Assembly (NCBI GenBank): GCA_000231825.2
Contig: JH720299.1
Location: 796,140 to 860,139, forward strand
Length of the DNA: 64,000 bases
Reading direction: 5' to 3'
Origin: Tetrahymena elliotti 4EA
Lineage: Eukaryota > Ciliophora > Oligohymenophorea > Hymenostomatida > Tetrahymenidae
In this document: piece by piece, positions 12,851 through 24,671 of the stretch
How positions within the stretch are numbered: position 1 is the stretch's first letter
Layout of the letters: every line of letters starts with the position of its first letter
The notes under the pieces: model-generated
The model's input: only the letters and a program-made list of their open reading frames with translations
Told to the model about the DNA's origin: nothing
The model's database searches: none
Translations under genes and position numbers: made by a program

Positions 12851-14537
12851 TCAAATAAATTATTTCTCAATCTGAGATAGACTAATCTTTTAGGTTTTTA
12901 TTAGTTTCTATCTTAATCCTTATGCTTCCTTTTTACAAATTTTATTGGCACTTTTAAAAAATAAAAAATGAAAAGAAAATATTTTTAAAGTTTAAAATTT
13001 TTAATTCAATATGAAAAAAACAATCAAGCATTCATGAATGAGTCAATAAACCAAGCTAAATAAATCAATATCTCATAAATTAAATATTTCTTTATTCATT
13101 CATACAAAAATGCATAATTAATATTAAATCATTATTATTTATACTAGAGATTAAGAGTCAAAATTTAGAGATTAGAGCATTTTGCTAAACCAGATCCAAA
13201 TCCTTATGCACCCAATTCACCATTATTATTGTTATTAAAAAAATGATAAAAATAAATATTTAAAAGACTAAAAAAACATAAGAAATTGATTTAAATATGA
13301 AAAAAACAATCAAAAATTGATCAAAGAGTCAATAAACCAATCCAAATAAATTAGTATCTCCCAAATTAAAGCCTTTAAAAAATATTTTTACCCTAGGTGA
13401 AGAGTCAAAATTTAGAGATTAGAGCATTTTGCTAAACTAGATCCTAATGATTATGTACCCAAATCCCCAATATTATTGTTACTTTGAAAAAATAATAAAA
13501 ATAAAATTGATAAATATTTTAAAGAATGAAAATAAATTTTGAAAACAGTAAGTAAAAATTAAAAAATAAGTTAAACAAAATCATTTAATAATAATTAAAG
13601 CCTTTATTTATTTTTCATACATAATTAATATTTAAACATTATATACAAGAGGTTAAGACTCAAAGTTTAGAGATTAGAGCATTTTGCTAATCCAGATCCT
13701 AATACTTATGTGCCCATAATGCCAATATTATTGCCACTTTTCAAAAATCATAAAAATAAATATTGAATGAAAAAAACAAAAAAATTTTAATTCAATAAGA
13801 AAACATCAAGTAAAATTTAATGAATAAGCCAACTTAAATTAGTTAGTCAATATCTCATAAGTTAAAGTTTTTATTTAATAATTAAAAAATCAAAAATCAA
13901 TATTTATACCCGAGGTAAAGAATCAAATTTTAGAGATGGGAGTATTTTTCTAACTCAGAACCTAATCCTTGTGGGCCCATTTCGCCAATATTATTCTACC
14001 TTTTAAAAATTATAAAAATAAATAATTAAAAGAATGAGAAAAACAAATGAATTTGAAAATAAAAAAGTAAACCAATGCTCATAAATTAAAATCTTTATTT
14101 AACCATTCTAAGATTTATAATTAATTTTTAAACGTTCATTTTACTAGAGATCAAGAGTCAAAGATTAGAGATTAGAGCACTTAGCTAACTCAGATTCTAA
14201 TACCAATGATCCCTTTTCGCTAATATTGTTCTAGCTTTTAAAATATCATAAAAATAAGTATTGAATTCAGAAATATTTAAAAGAAAGAAATTCGAAATAA
14301 ATGGTAAAACCAAAATTAAAGATTTGATTAATGAATTAAAAAAATATCAAGGAAAGAAACCTAAATTATTCAGTGACTCATAAATTAAAGTTTTTATTTA
14401 TTCATTCATTCAAAAACGTATGATCAATATAGAAACACTATTTTTACAAGAGTTAAAGACTCAAAGTTTAGAGATTAGAGCATTTTGATAAACCTGATCC
14501 TAATCCTTATGCTCCCATATTGCCAATTTTATTGTGA
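12851..14537 (-). CDS. Leucine-rich-repeat gene, one repeat per 90-nt exon (5' end not identified)
   Basis: Seven minus-strand exons: 14448-14537, 14145-14234, 13910-13999, 13647-13736, 13392-13481, 13145-13234, and a terminal exon 12851-12950 ending in TGA. The six internal exons are each exactly 90 nt (1 base + 29 codons + 2 bases) and encode one 30-residue repeat of the form N-N-I-G-x-x-G-A-x-x-L-G-S-x-L-A-K-C-S-N-L-Q-x-L-x-L-x-L. That is the ribonuclease-inhibitor-like LRR common in ciliate proteins. Introns (145-213 nt) start GTA or GGTA and end AAAG, except the acceptor before 13145-13234, which reads AA. The last exon is a diverged repeat (A-N-K-I-C...) reading into a stop. Introns are mutually similar, so the tandem unit was intron plus exon. 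No convincing first exon was found; the gene may be truncated. Likely a protein-binding scaffold. Confidence 0.7.
13145..14537 (-). repeat. Tandem intron-plus-exon duplication units (about 230-310 bp)
   Basis: Six units share not only the 90-bp exon but also intron words such as TATCTCATAAATTAAA, TTTATTTATTCATTC and ATAAAAATAAATATT. Exon starts are spaced by 303, 235, 263, 255 and 247 bp. The array therefore grew by unequal exchange of whole intron-exon units. Similarity between exons (AGAGATTAGAGCATTTTGCT is near-invariant) is higher than in the LRR gene at the right edge, so expansion here is younger. Confidence 0.75.
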
Positions 14538-14644
14538 CTTTTAAAGAATTATAAAAATAAATATTCAATAAAAAAATACTTAAAATAATGATAAAATCAT
14601 AAAAATATCATGTTATCCAAGCCAAAAATTTATTTATTCAATCA

Positions 14645-15460
14645 TACATAAATAATTAAAATGAAACGTTATTATTATTTGAGAAAAGAATCAAAATTTA
14701 GATATTCTAAAATTATTAAGAAAAATTAATAATTTTACGTCAAATCAATATGAAGATTTAAGTAAGAAGCTAAATTAGGGCTTAGTAACTTTAATTAGAT
14801 ATACATTAAAATATATTTTTATCTCAACATTTAATTTCCTTTTAATTTATATAAAAATGATTAGTTATGAATTAATTAGTAATAATTTTTAAATAAAATA
14901 AGAACTCTACTCTACCCAAAATCTGTTTTAAAAAAATTGTAAATTTAGACAGAGATTTTTATTTAAATTAATTTTAAACAAAAAAATAGAGTGATCCTAA
15001 GGCCTTAACCAATCTCGAGTCTTTTAAGACATTAAATTATTTAAATTTTCACAAACAACTAAATTGCTTTAATTGTGAAACCTAATAAACCTAAGGCTTG
15101 AAATACATCATAACATTAACCCTAATTTATTAATATTACACTTTATTTGTCCTTTAGAGAATACCGATACTAGCCTTTGAAGTGAAAGCAAACATAATAA
15201 GCTGTTGGTAAAGGAGGAAAGAAAATAAAAAATAAAAAATTAAATGATAAAATATTAGAATAATTAAATAATCTAATAATTAATTATTTTTATTTTCTAC
15301 GATAATCATAAAAAAATTAACTTTAAATCAAATTATCATTAACATATAAGAAACAGAGATAAATCACTATTGCTCCCCAAACAATAATTTCTTTGCCTTC
15401 ATTGTATTTTGTTGTGAGATGAAAATACTCACACTTAATGACCTCATTTTTTTTTGAATG
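14645..15460 (-). other. TGA-free open stretch, possible 5' exon(s) of the LRR gene
   Basis: 272 codons without TGA on the minus strand. The 5' part (about 15330-15455) reads E-V-I-K-C-E-Y-F-H-L-T-T-K-Y-N-E-G-K-E and I-I-V-W-G-A-I, with more balanced codons than surrounding DNA. The rest is F/I/K/Q-rich and ends inside the decayed LRR exon. There is no in-frame ATG in the 5' half. It could be an upstream exon of the LRR gene or chance in AT-rich DNA; I recognise no domain. Confidence 0.2.
14681..14716 (-). pseudogene. Relic of a seventh LRR exon
   Basis: The minus strand reads N-I-Q-I-L-I-L-F, matching the end of the 90-nt LRR exons (S-N-L-Q-I-L-T-L-N-L), but the donor GT is lost and the upstream half has no counterpart. 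It lies at the spacing expected for the next 5' exon of the LRR gene, which suggests decay at that gene's 5' side. Confidence 0.5.
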
Positions 15461-16271
15461 TCAAATATTATGTTAAAGTCTAATCAAACTGAGGATATTT
15501 CTAAAGAATATCATCAGAAAATTTTAGAAAAAATAAAGAACTTTTGCAATTAATTAAAAATATTTCTTTTACATAAAAATACGTATCAAAATTTTTAAAT
15601 CATAATTGAAAAATAAATTTTGATCGGATTTATTCAAGTCTTTAAATTATCTTTTATTGTTGTCTCTTCCAAAATAATAAAAGAATCTTTTCTATAACAA
15701 AGACAAAGATTATAACAGCAAGCTTTCTTGAGTATTTTCTTTTTTAGGGGTAAAATATTGTGAAAATAAGTTATTATTTTTTAGCAATAAAGCATTTTTG
15801 CAATTTAAATAACAATACATCTCTAAAACAAAATAAATTGGAATATAAGAGATGATCTTTCTCTTCAAGAAGGAAAATATTTTCAATAGAATTTATTTGA
15901 ACACTAAATGATAAATTTTTTACAAATATGTAAACATGTTAATTTAAAATATATTTTGAAGAATCTCAAAATAAAAAATTTCTAAATTTAGAAATAAAAT
16001 AGAACAAATCTAAAAGAAAATACTAAATTTAATTTATTTATTTTTAAACATTTTTTCTGAAGGATTTCGAGAATAAATTAAATCATCAAATTTTGATCAG
16101 AATTAATTATCTTAAAGTGTCTCTTTATTTGCAACTAAATTTAAATTAAATATCTCATATTTTTCTTTCAAATTGTATAGAATAGATTTATAGATTTAGT
16201 GCTATAAAAGGATTATGACAAATACAATTTATAATCAGATTAAATTAAGAAAAATCATAAATAAACCTTAA
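15461..16271. other. AT-rich intergenic region upstream of GT2 copy 4
   Basis: About 0.8 kb with no gene I can support. It should contain the promoter of GT2 copy 4, but I see no motif to single out. Confidence 0.35.
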
Positions 16272-17888
16272 ATGATAAAAGATAAAGAAGATTTAGAAGA
16301 TCAAAAGAAAAATTTTTTTATAATTTCTGATATCTTACCTTAAAAGACTAAATTCCCAAAATCAGGATTATTTAATGGAAGAATAAGATTTAATATCTTA
16401 ATGAACATAATTATTTGTGTTTTCATTATAGTACCTTAAATTGCACCTTAGATGTACTCAGTAGTAATCTCATGTTACTTTTGTTTTTAGTGGCTAATAT
16501 ATTTTATACTCTATCTGATTAATACCATTAAAATAATTAATGTTGATAAACAAAATGATAAATGTAAACTGGAAAATTTTTAATTAAGTTCAAGTGATTA
16601 GATATTATTTGAAAATTAAGCCAGTATAACCTTTATTGAGAAAGCTAAGAATATATATAAATATAAGCATATAATGATGACTTTTATATACAATGAGCCT
16701 CTTGAACTCTTAATTAATACTTTAGATAATTTATAGAAAATGCATGGATCAGATTAATTAATAGTAGCAGTAGGCTTTGAAGAGAGAACTCAAAATAAAG
16801 AAGAGAAGATTGTTTCTTTAAAACATAAGTTTTCTAAAGTATTTGAAGAACTCATAATTACAATTCACCCTTTTGGTATTGAAGGTGAAATCCCAGGAAA
16901 ATGCTCAAATTGTAACTATGTTTAAAGATAGATTATCTTTCATTTGAAAAAAACAAGAATAGATTTTAACATCAACAATTACATGTTAACAAACCTAGAC
17001 ACAGATACAAGGTTTTAGAAAAATTATTTATAAATTTTAGAGAAACAAATCTAAGAAACTTGTAAAGGATCTGATGATGTTCGTGATATCATTTGGTAAC
17101 CTGTACTTTACTATAATTGGGATTTACAAAAAAGGAATTTTTTTGTTAGAATAACTTCTGTTATTAGAAATATGCTAATGATGAGTGTACTTATTCCATT
17201 TTAAATTAATGTTATGAGTGTTTTTACATTTTCTCTCAAACTTTGTGAAGAAGGAGAATATACACATCCAGCATATTAAATGGAAGATATTATCTGCTAC
17301 ATAAGATGGTTTATTAAAAAAAAGAAATAAATCTAAATAAGAGCTGTTTATAGTCCAACGCTTTCTGGACCTACCTCTGGCAATACATTTTTCTAATAAT
17401 TATTTGAGTGGGCTACTTAATTAAAAAGATGGGTAATAGGAAGCGCAGAAGTTTTCCATTATTTTATTGTGCATTCCAAATAAATTTAACCTAATTTTAA
17501 ATACACTCTCTGGGGTTTATTATATTTTAATTACTATGCTTTATTTCTTATAGGATAGAATTTATTTATAGTTAGCTTAGCTTGCTCCTTTTTCCTAAAT
17601 TAAGAAAAATTAAAAGAATAGGAATCATATGTTATTTTCGCTACTTTATGTCTCTCGTACATCATCTACATTTTAGTGTTTATTGTTAATGAAGCATCTT
17701 AATATCTGCTTGAACCAATTAGAGAGAAAGAGCAGACAAACATCTTCTAAACTATTGTTAACATAGTGTTTACACCAATAACTATGATACTTTATTCTTT
17801 AATAGCTTTTTATGGTCTTTTCGAAGTTTTAATTAAAGGTAAAAGGGTATGTAATCACATCGCTTCTAAAAAAGAAGAGTTAAAATGA
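16272..17888 (+). CDS. Membrane GT2 glycosyltransferase, copy 4
   Basis: A complete 538-aa ORF (ATG 16272, TGA 17886-17888) in the ciliate code. Same plan as copies 2 and 3: leader with I-I-S-D, two N-terminal helices, GT-A domain opening M-M-T-F-I-Y-N-E-P, G-E-I-P-G-K-C-S-N-C-N, D-T-D-T-R-F at about 243, M-E-D-I, Q-L-K-R-W at about 383, C-terminal helices, basic tail ending K-K-E-E-L-K. It is closer to copy 2 than copy 3 is. The cytoplasmic linker between helix 2 and the catalytic domain is the most variable part in all copies. All catalytic motifs are present, so activity is expected. Its 3' end is 295 bp from the 3' end of the convergent minus-strand giant gene. Confidence 0.88.
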
Positions 17889-18183
17889 AAATGCTTTAAA
17901 ATATCAAATATAATTAGCTAAAATTAAATAAGTATGCAATTTATTTTTTATGTTAATTTTATTTACTAATACTTTTCTTATAAATTATTTTTTTTCAAAC
18001 ATTTTTGTTTTTGAAAATTTTTAATTTATTTTATAATTAAAATTTTTATTAAAGTTGATAAAATATGAGTAATTATAAACGTTACGTTATATAATAATAA
18101 TCAAAAAAATTCAATAAAATAAAAAACAAAGAATTTTTAAAATTCATTAAAATAAATTACTAAAAAATAGATAGAATTAATAT

Positions 18184-21100
18184 TCATATCTATTAAACTT
18201 TAATTTATTTGTTTGATAGAGATTAGTCTAAAATACTGCTAATATTAGAGCTTTCATTTAATCTTTTTTTCTTTAATGGATTTATGCTCCATTTTATTTA
18301 TTTATTCTTATCTAAACTTTGATTTAAAAGTTTCATTTTAGCATTAAGCTGGCAAAGTTCTGTTGATTAAATTAAATCTTCTCTTTTGCTGCATTTTCTT
18401 CTGATCATATTTACTAAAAGATATGTTAGTGCTAATATAGTAAATATAGAATACATTATCATAAGAACTACAATTACAGTAGCTAATATCTTCTATGTTC
18501 TATAATTATTCATATTAATCATTACTCCTAAAATAGAAACTATTAAGAGGAAAATAATTTCTGAAGTCAATAGAACTATGTTACTAAGTTTGTTAATAAA
18601 TATTTTTTATTTCCATGCTAAACAGATAAAAACTACTTATGCTAAGCAGATAGACCATATAGTATAATTTAGATGCTATTTGCTTCCTGCAATCATCATG
18701 CAATAAATTAGTTTTCTTACTTCAAATATTAAGAAATAAAACCTAGAAAATTTATGTTATTAGTTAATACCACTGCTTAATATAGAAACAGCTGAATCTA
18801 AATAATCACTTCTGTATGCTCTAATAAAGGAATATCCTAAAAAATAGAGATAAAGAAGAACAAATATTCCTATAAAAACCCAATCTATCAAATTTTATTC
18901 AGAAATTTAGCATTAAAATAATGTAACTAGCATGAAATTGGAACTAATTTAAATCAAGAACAGTACTAAATTCCATCTTATGATATTCATGTATCTACAA
19001 TTCTCTTTTGTTCTTATTTAGTATTAATGAAAGGCTTATGCTACTAAATAGATTAACATAATTAGACTTAGAGTTATGATACTATTTGAAGCAAAATAAA
19101 TTTTATCAGTTAAAACCCACTGCTTTTCTTGTTCATTAATGGGATAAAAGCTTTCATTTGGATTTTATTATAGAATTCTGCTTATTTTTTACTGAGTATT
19201 TGATTAAGAATTCAAAAGTTTAAATTGTAAAAGAGAATTCAAATTATATTTTGTGAATGGGCTTAAGACTGATGTCTCAGAGCTAAAGGCTTACTCTTGT
19301 CTTAAATGGAAATCTCCTAATATTTGCATCAAACCTAGAGAATATGAAAACCCAGGTATAAAATTAGTTACTGTTATTATTGCAGATACAGAAAAATGAA
19401 CAACTCCAATTGCTGATTATGCATTTACAATTTGGCTTGGGACCTAGTATACATATTTGCAATCAATTTATCTGACTTCTTCAAAATGTTCAAGACATAA
19501 GCAAGTATTCTTGTTTTTATCAAATTTTCTAGTTGAAGAAGAACATGAAGCACACTCTGAAGCACTTGGGCCAGTGCAAGTTTTACAGCTTACATCACAG
19601 TTTTTATAATCTTCTTCTAATTCAATACATTTATCCTAAGATGTACATATTTTACAGCCTTGTTTACAAGGTAAGTTACAAATACCTTCTGAGTTTGCAT
19701 ACTTACTATTCCCACAGTAAACACATTCCCCTTTATCATTGAATTTAAATCCACTTAAGCATTTAATGCATTCATTTTTACTGCATTTAGAACAATTTTA
19801 TTGCTTGCATTTAGCACATTAGCTAGACAAACTTTCTTTCTAAGTAACTAAATAGTTACCATCTGGACATTCACATAATTAATTTATTTCGTTTAATTAC
19901 TATCCTTTATTACAAGCAACACATTTATCTAATGTCTGATTGCAAGCTTTACAATTAAATGCTTAGCATCCTTAACATAATTAATATGCTTCCAAGTTAC
20001 TATTTTCTTTGATTTCTCCACAATAAGTTCCTTGTGGTTATTCAGGATAACATTTTTTGTTGAATAAAAATAGATCTTTAGCACATTCTATACATTCATT
20101 ACCACTATTCTAACAGTTAATGCAATTAGGATTACAGTCTTGGCAAATATTATTCTAATCACAATAAACACCATTGCCAGGCTTAGTTGTTACACAGTTA
20201 CCTTTGTAAAGATATTCACTATTCTGACAACTTAAGCACTTTTAAAGAGATTCATCACATTACTAGCATTAATTCTAACATACTTAGCAAATTAAATGTA
20301 TAGCATCGCAGTATGTGTTCGGAGGTTACTCTTCCTAACATGTGTTATCCAAAAAAAATAGCTTTTTATTTGTAATTTTAGATAAACCACATTCATGACA
20401 TGTAGAAGTATCTGAACATTTTAAGCAACCATCTCCACAATTTGAACATTCATATTTTTATTTAGAAGGGTCTGAAAATTTACTAGCAGGACAAATGCAA
20501 ATTTTATTCAAACTATCAATCTCCTAATCACCTTAACAAGTAATACAATCAGTATTTTTAGGTCCATTGCAGCTAAAGCAAGAAGGATCACAATCTAAAC
20601 ATTTATTACCCTCACAATAAGTTTGGTCTGGTTTTTTATTTTGGCATTTGTTTTTGTAAAGGAAATAGTCGGCTTAACAATTATTGCAAGTTTATTCATC
20701 TGAACATTAATTACAACCATCTTAACATTTTTTACAGATATTAAATCCTTCCTATTTAATGCAATATGTTTTATCAGGTTAGGATTCATAGCATTGATCC
20801 TTAAATAAATATTAACTCAAGGAGCAAGAAGTACAGACAAGAGAATCATTGCATTTTTAACAAGAAGCATTACAAGACTTACACACTTTTTAAGCATCAC
20901 AATAAGTTTTCTCTGGCTATTAACTGAAGCACTCTCCTTAAAAAATGAAATATCCACTTTAACATTAAGTACATTTGCTTTATCCAATACCTTCACAAAC
21001 AGAACAGTTTTATTAGCAATCATCACAAATATTTGTTAATGAATCACAATATGTGTAAATAGGTTGTTAATCAAGGCATGAGTTTTTGTATAAATATCTA

Positions 21101-24100
21101 TTTTACTTATCTTGATAGCAAGATTTACATTCATTTGGAGAAAACCCAGTGCACTCTTAACAATTTTAGTGACAGTTTATACATGTAATAGAATTTTGAT
21201 TAGAATCATCAATAAATTAGCTAGATTTACATCCACAAGTGGAATTTTTCAGTTCTAAATTCCCTTAACAACTTAAGCAATTATTTTAGTCAGGTCCAGA
21301 GCAAGTTTAACAGTTAGGAGAACACCTTTTGCAGGTTTAGCCATCAAGATAGTATTTTTCTAGGCATTTTATACAATAACTAGAATTTACACAGGAAAGA
21401 CACCCTTCAATACATTAATGACAGATTTTTTATTCACAATATGTTTATGGTGGTTAATCTTCATGACATTAATTTTTAAACATAAAGTTATCACAGCTAA
21501 GGCAGTTAGTATTACTTGGTCCATTGCAAGTTTTACATTTAGTATCACAATTTTTACATTCAACAATATTATTCGAAAAGTCCATAAATTAGTTTACAGA
21601 GCATTCACAAGTCTTAGTAGAAATGAATAATTTTAATCCTTTACTTTCATCACATCCCGTGCAATTTTACTAATACGGTCCATTACAATCTTTACAAGTT
21701 TTATGACACTCAAAGCATTCCTTCTCTGTGCAATATGTACCTGGGGGAGGATTTTCATAGCAAGTACTTTGGTATTTCTTTTTGTTGTCACTGCAACTTA
21801 AGCAATCTTTACTTGATGGACCGTTGCAAGTATGGCAAGTTGAATCACATAATTGGCATTATTCATAAACATCTTTGTAATATCCTATTTTGCAAACACA
21901 TTGATTTTACTCTAAAATTCTATTTTAATTATCTTAACACTCAGTACAGTTATTATCAGATATTCCTACACAAGATTTGCAGGATTAATGGCAGCTTTAG
22001 CAAATACTATTCTTGCAAAACGTTGAATCTGGTTAAGATGAAAAGCATTTATCTATTATTTTATAAATAAAAAATTTTTTTATTTGAAAGTTTTCAAAAG
22101 GAGATAATATTTTAATACCTCATTTAAAAATTTGAAATCTGAATAATATTTGAAAGTTATTGAAGTTATTTAAAATTTACCTTAGTAGAGATATTCATTT
22201 GTATTACAAGATGTGCATTTTGAAGAATCATTAAGTAAGCATTCCTTACAATTCTATCCAGAACAAACCTCACATTTAAAAGATTTGTTCTCTTACTCAC
22301 AATAAACACCATTAGGTCTTTCTGGGTAGCACTTATTCTAAAACAAATATTATTGATCTTAACAACTTGTGCAATTTGTAGATGTATCAATACATGTTTT
22401 ACAATTTTTATCACATTGATGGCAATCAGTATAGCTTTTGCAGTATGTTCCTGGTAAGGGATTTTCTAGACATTAGTTCTAGTAAAAGTAGATATTACTT
22501 TAGCAAATTTAGCAATTAGTACTTGATTGAGAACAAGAGATGCATTTTGAATTGCAATCTTAGCAATTTAAATTTTGATCACAAAATGTTGAAGGAGGTT
22601 AAGAAATTAGACATTAGTTTTGATAATAATATTTGTTAATAGAATATGAATCACATATAGTGCATGATTTTGAATCACCAGGTGATTTACATTCTTTGCA
22701 ACTAGAATCACATTTTTAACAAAAATAAAAATTCTTTCCATTTTAAGTAACTGGATTACAATATGTTCCAGAGGGTTAAGCTTGTTCACATTTTTATGTT
22801 ATGCCATTCAAATATTCGTTGTTTTAACATGCTATGTCTAAGCACTTATTTCCATATAGATATTTATCTGTGATACAGCTTTAACAATTACTACTTGATT
22901 GAGAGCATTAAGAGCAATTAGCATCACACTAATGACAAATAAAACTACTATCACAATAGGTTTTTTCAGGTTATGATTTTAAGCATTCTTGATTATAAAA
23001 ATATTTATCTTAAGAACTAACATTGCAAGAAGTACAAGAAGTTGCATTAAAAGGAGAGCTACATTCTTTACAGGTAGGATCACATTTCTAACAATTAAAA
23101 AAAGTAGAATTATTGGTAGTTATTTAAGAGCAAGATGTTCCTGCAGGTTAAGTTAACTCACATTTATTTGTAAAAGGATTTAGATACTAATTTTGCTAAC
23201 ATATTTAACCTAAGCATTAATTTTAATATAAATAGCTCCCTGCCTTACAACTTAAGCAATTGTAACTAGAATCAGAACAACTAACACAATTTGGATCACA
23301 ATTATTACAAATAAAAGCATTATTACAATATGTAGAAGGTGGTTATTAGGTTAAACATTAGTTTTAGTAGAAGTATTTATTTTATGAATTTATATTACAA
23401 GAAGTACAAGATTTAGAATGGTTAGCAGCTTTACATTCTTTACATGTTGAATCACATTTTAAACAATTTTAGAATGTTTATCCAGCAATAGTTGAAGTTG
23501 AACAGAACGTGCTTGCAGGTTTTACTGAATCACAAGTATTTGTGAAGGGATTCAAAAATATACCATTATAGCAATCTGTACAAACATGAGGTGAACCATC
23601 CTTACATCCATAACAATTACTATTACATTCTTAGCATATTATCATTGAAGTAGAATATAAAGGTTAGGTATTTGCACTATTTGTATTATAATGGTGATCA
23701 ACAGTGTTACAAGACTAAACGCAAGCATTAAAGGTTGAATTTAAAAACATAGTGTATCCTAACTTACAAGTGGTTAAAGAAAATCCCATCCATATTCCAT
23801 TAATTAGATTCACATAATAATCATTCCAAGTAAAATAGTTTAAATGCACTAATTTATTTTGTGCTTCAGGACTTTATCCACTTTAGATTTTTATACCAAA
23901 ATAACCATTAGAAGTTATACTGAAATCTTTCAATCCAAAAAATATAGGAGATAAATCCATTTTTGTTGAAGTTTTCCAAGCTACAGTACTAGAACCTCCA
24001 ATATTCTTGCCTTATGTATCAAAATTGGTTTAATAAGAATACAATTATTCAAACTTATCTTGAGAAACATTTTAGTAAACTATGATGATATTCAAGTAAA

Positions 24101-24671
24101 CAGTTGGAACATTTTAATTACTGAATAAAATTTTATAATTTCTGCTATCAACTTTAGTCAGTGTGTATTTCAAAATTAAATTTCCAGAACTATTTCCTTT
24201 AAAGCCATAAATAAAAGGTGCTATCTCTAATATATCTTAAGTTCCTATTATAGTTGAAGGTACCCCAGAAGAAAGTTCTTTTTATTAAATTTCAACTCTG
24301 GGGTCATCTAAAAATAGCACATTAAAAGCTAATTAAGTAAGATCACATCCAAGAGATGATAATTTGTAATTAAGTTTAGATACTGTAATTGTATTAGTGC
24401 TAAGTTTAAAACCTTAATTAGAACAATTATCAGCATTATAGACAGTCAAAGCGTAAGCAATTTTTGGTTAGTTTTTAAATTTACCTGAAGAAATATCTAA
24501 ATTGTAATTTCTTGATTAATTTCCACCTATTTTTGTACTTTCCCACACTTCTTAGACATTCTTAATCAATATTTTATCTGACTGAATGATATTTTGTTGT
24601 TATTAGTGTGAAAAATAAATTAGATTTATGAAATGTAATATGGAGATAAATTTGATTTGAAGAAGCTTCAT
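18184..24671 (-). CDS. Giant lectin-like / Cys-rich (furin-GFR-like) / polytopic membrane protein
   Basis: Minus-strand gene, CDS complement(join(18184-22052, 22181-24671)), about 2119 aa, no in-frame TGA across either exon. It starts M-K-L-L-Q-I-K-F-I-S with a signal-peptide-like stretch. The first 300 residues contain an H-type-lectin-like pattern (N-Y-N-L-D-I-S, F-K-N-Q-P-K-I, N-Q-G-F-K-L-S). A tract of over 1200 residues follows with dense C-x-x-C pairs of the furin/growth-factor-receptor type (for example C-K-x-C-...-C-x-x-C-x-x-G). The last 420 residues hold several hydrophobic segments (about 18380-19070). The cytosolic tail has K-W-S-I-N-P, shared with the paralogues. The intron (22053-22180) starts GTAAAT, ends ATAG and restores the Cys frame. 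Inferred role: cell-surface adhesion or recognition receptor. Ligand unknown. Confidence 0.85.
22053..22180 (-). other. 128-nt spliceosomal intron in the giant receptor-like gene
   Basis: Donor GTAAATTTTAA directly after codons for N-E-Y-L-Y-Q, acceptor ATAATAG before D-K-C-F-S-S. The intron is about 85% A+T, and its removal shifts the frame so that the Cys-rich pattern continues. Reading through would leave the repeat pattern, which supports the call. Confidence 0.85.

Noticed and set aside
13145..14537. Regularly spaced near-identical blocks that could suggest a CRISPR-like array or ncRNA repeats
   Set aside because: The blocks translate as LRR exons on the minus strand with GT/AG boundaries and constant 90-nt length; spacers are related introns, not unique spacers, and the organism is eukaryotic.
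20595..22789. Short standard-code ORFs on both strands across the giant receptor gene
   Set aside because: They are frame shadows or fragments of the Cys-rich reading frame caused by TAA/TAG glutamine codons being counted as stops.
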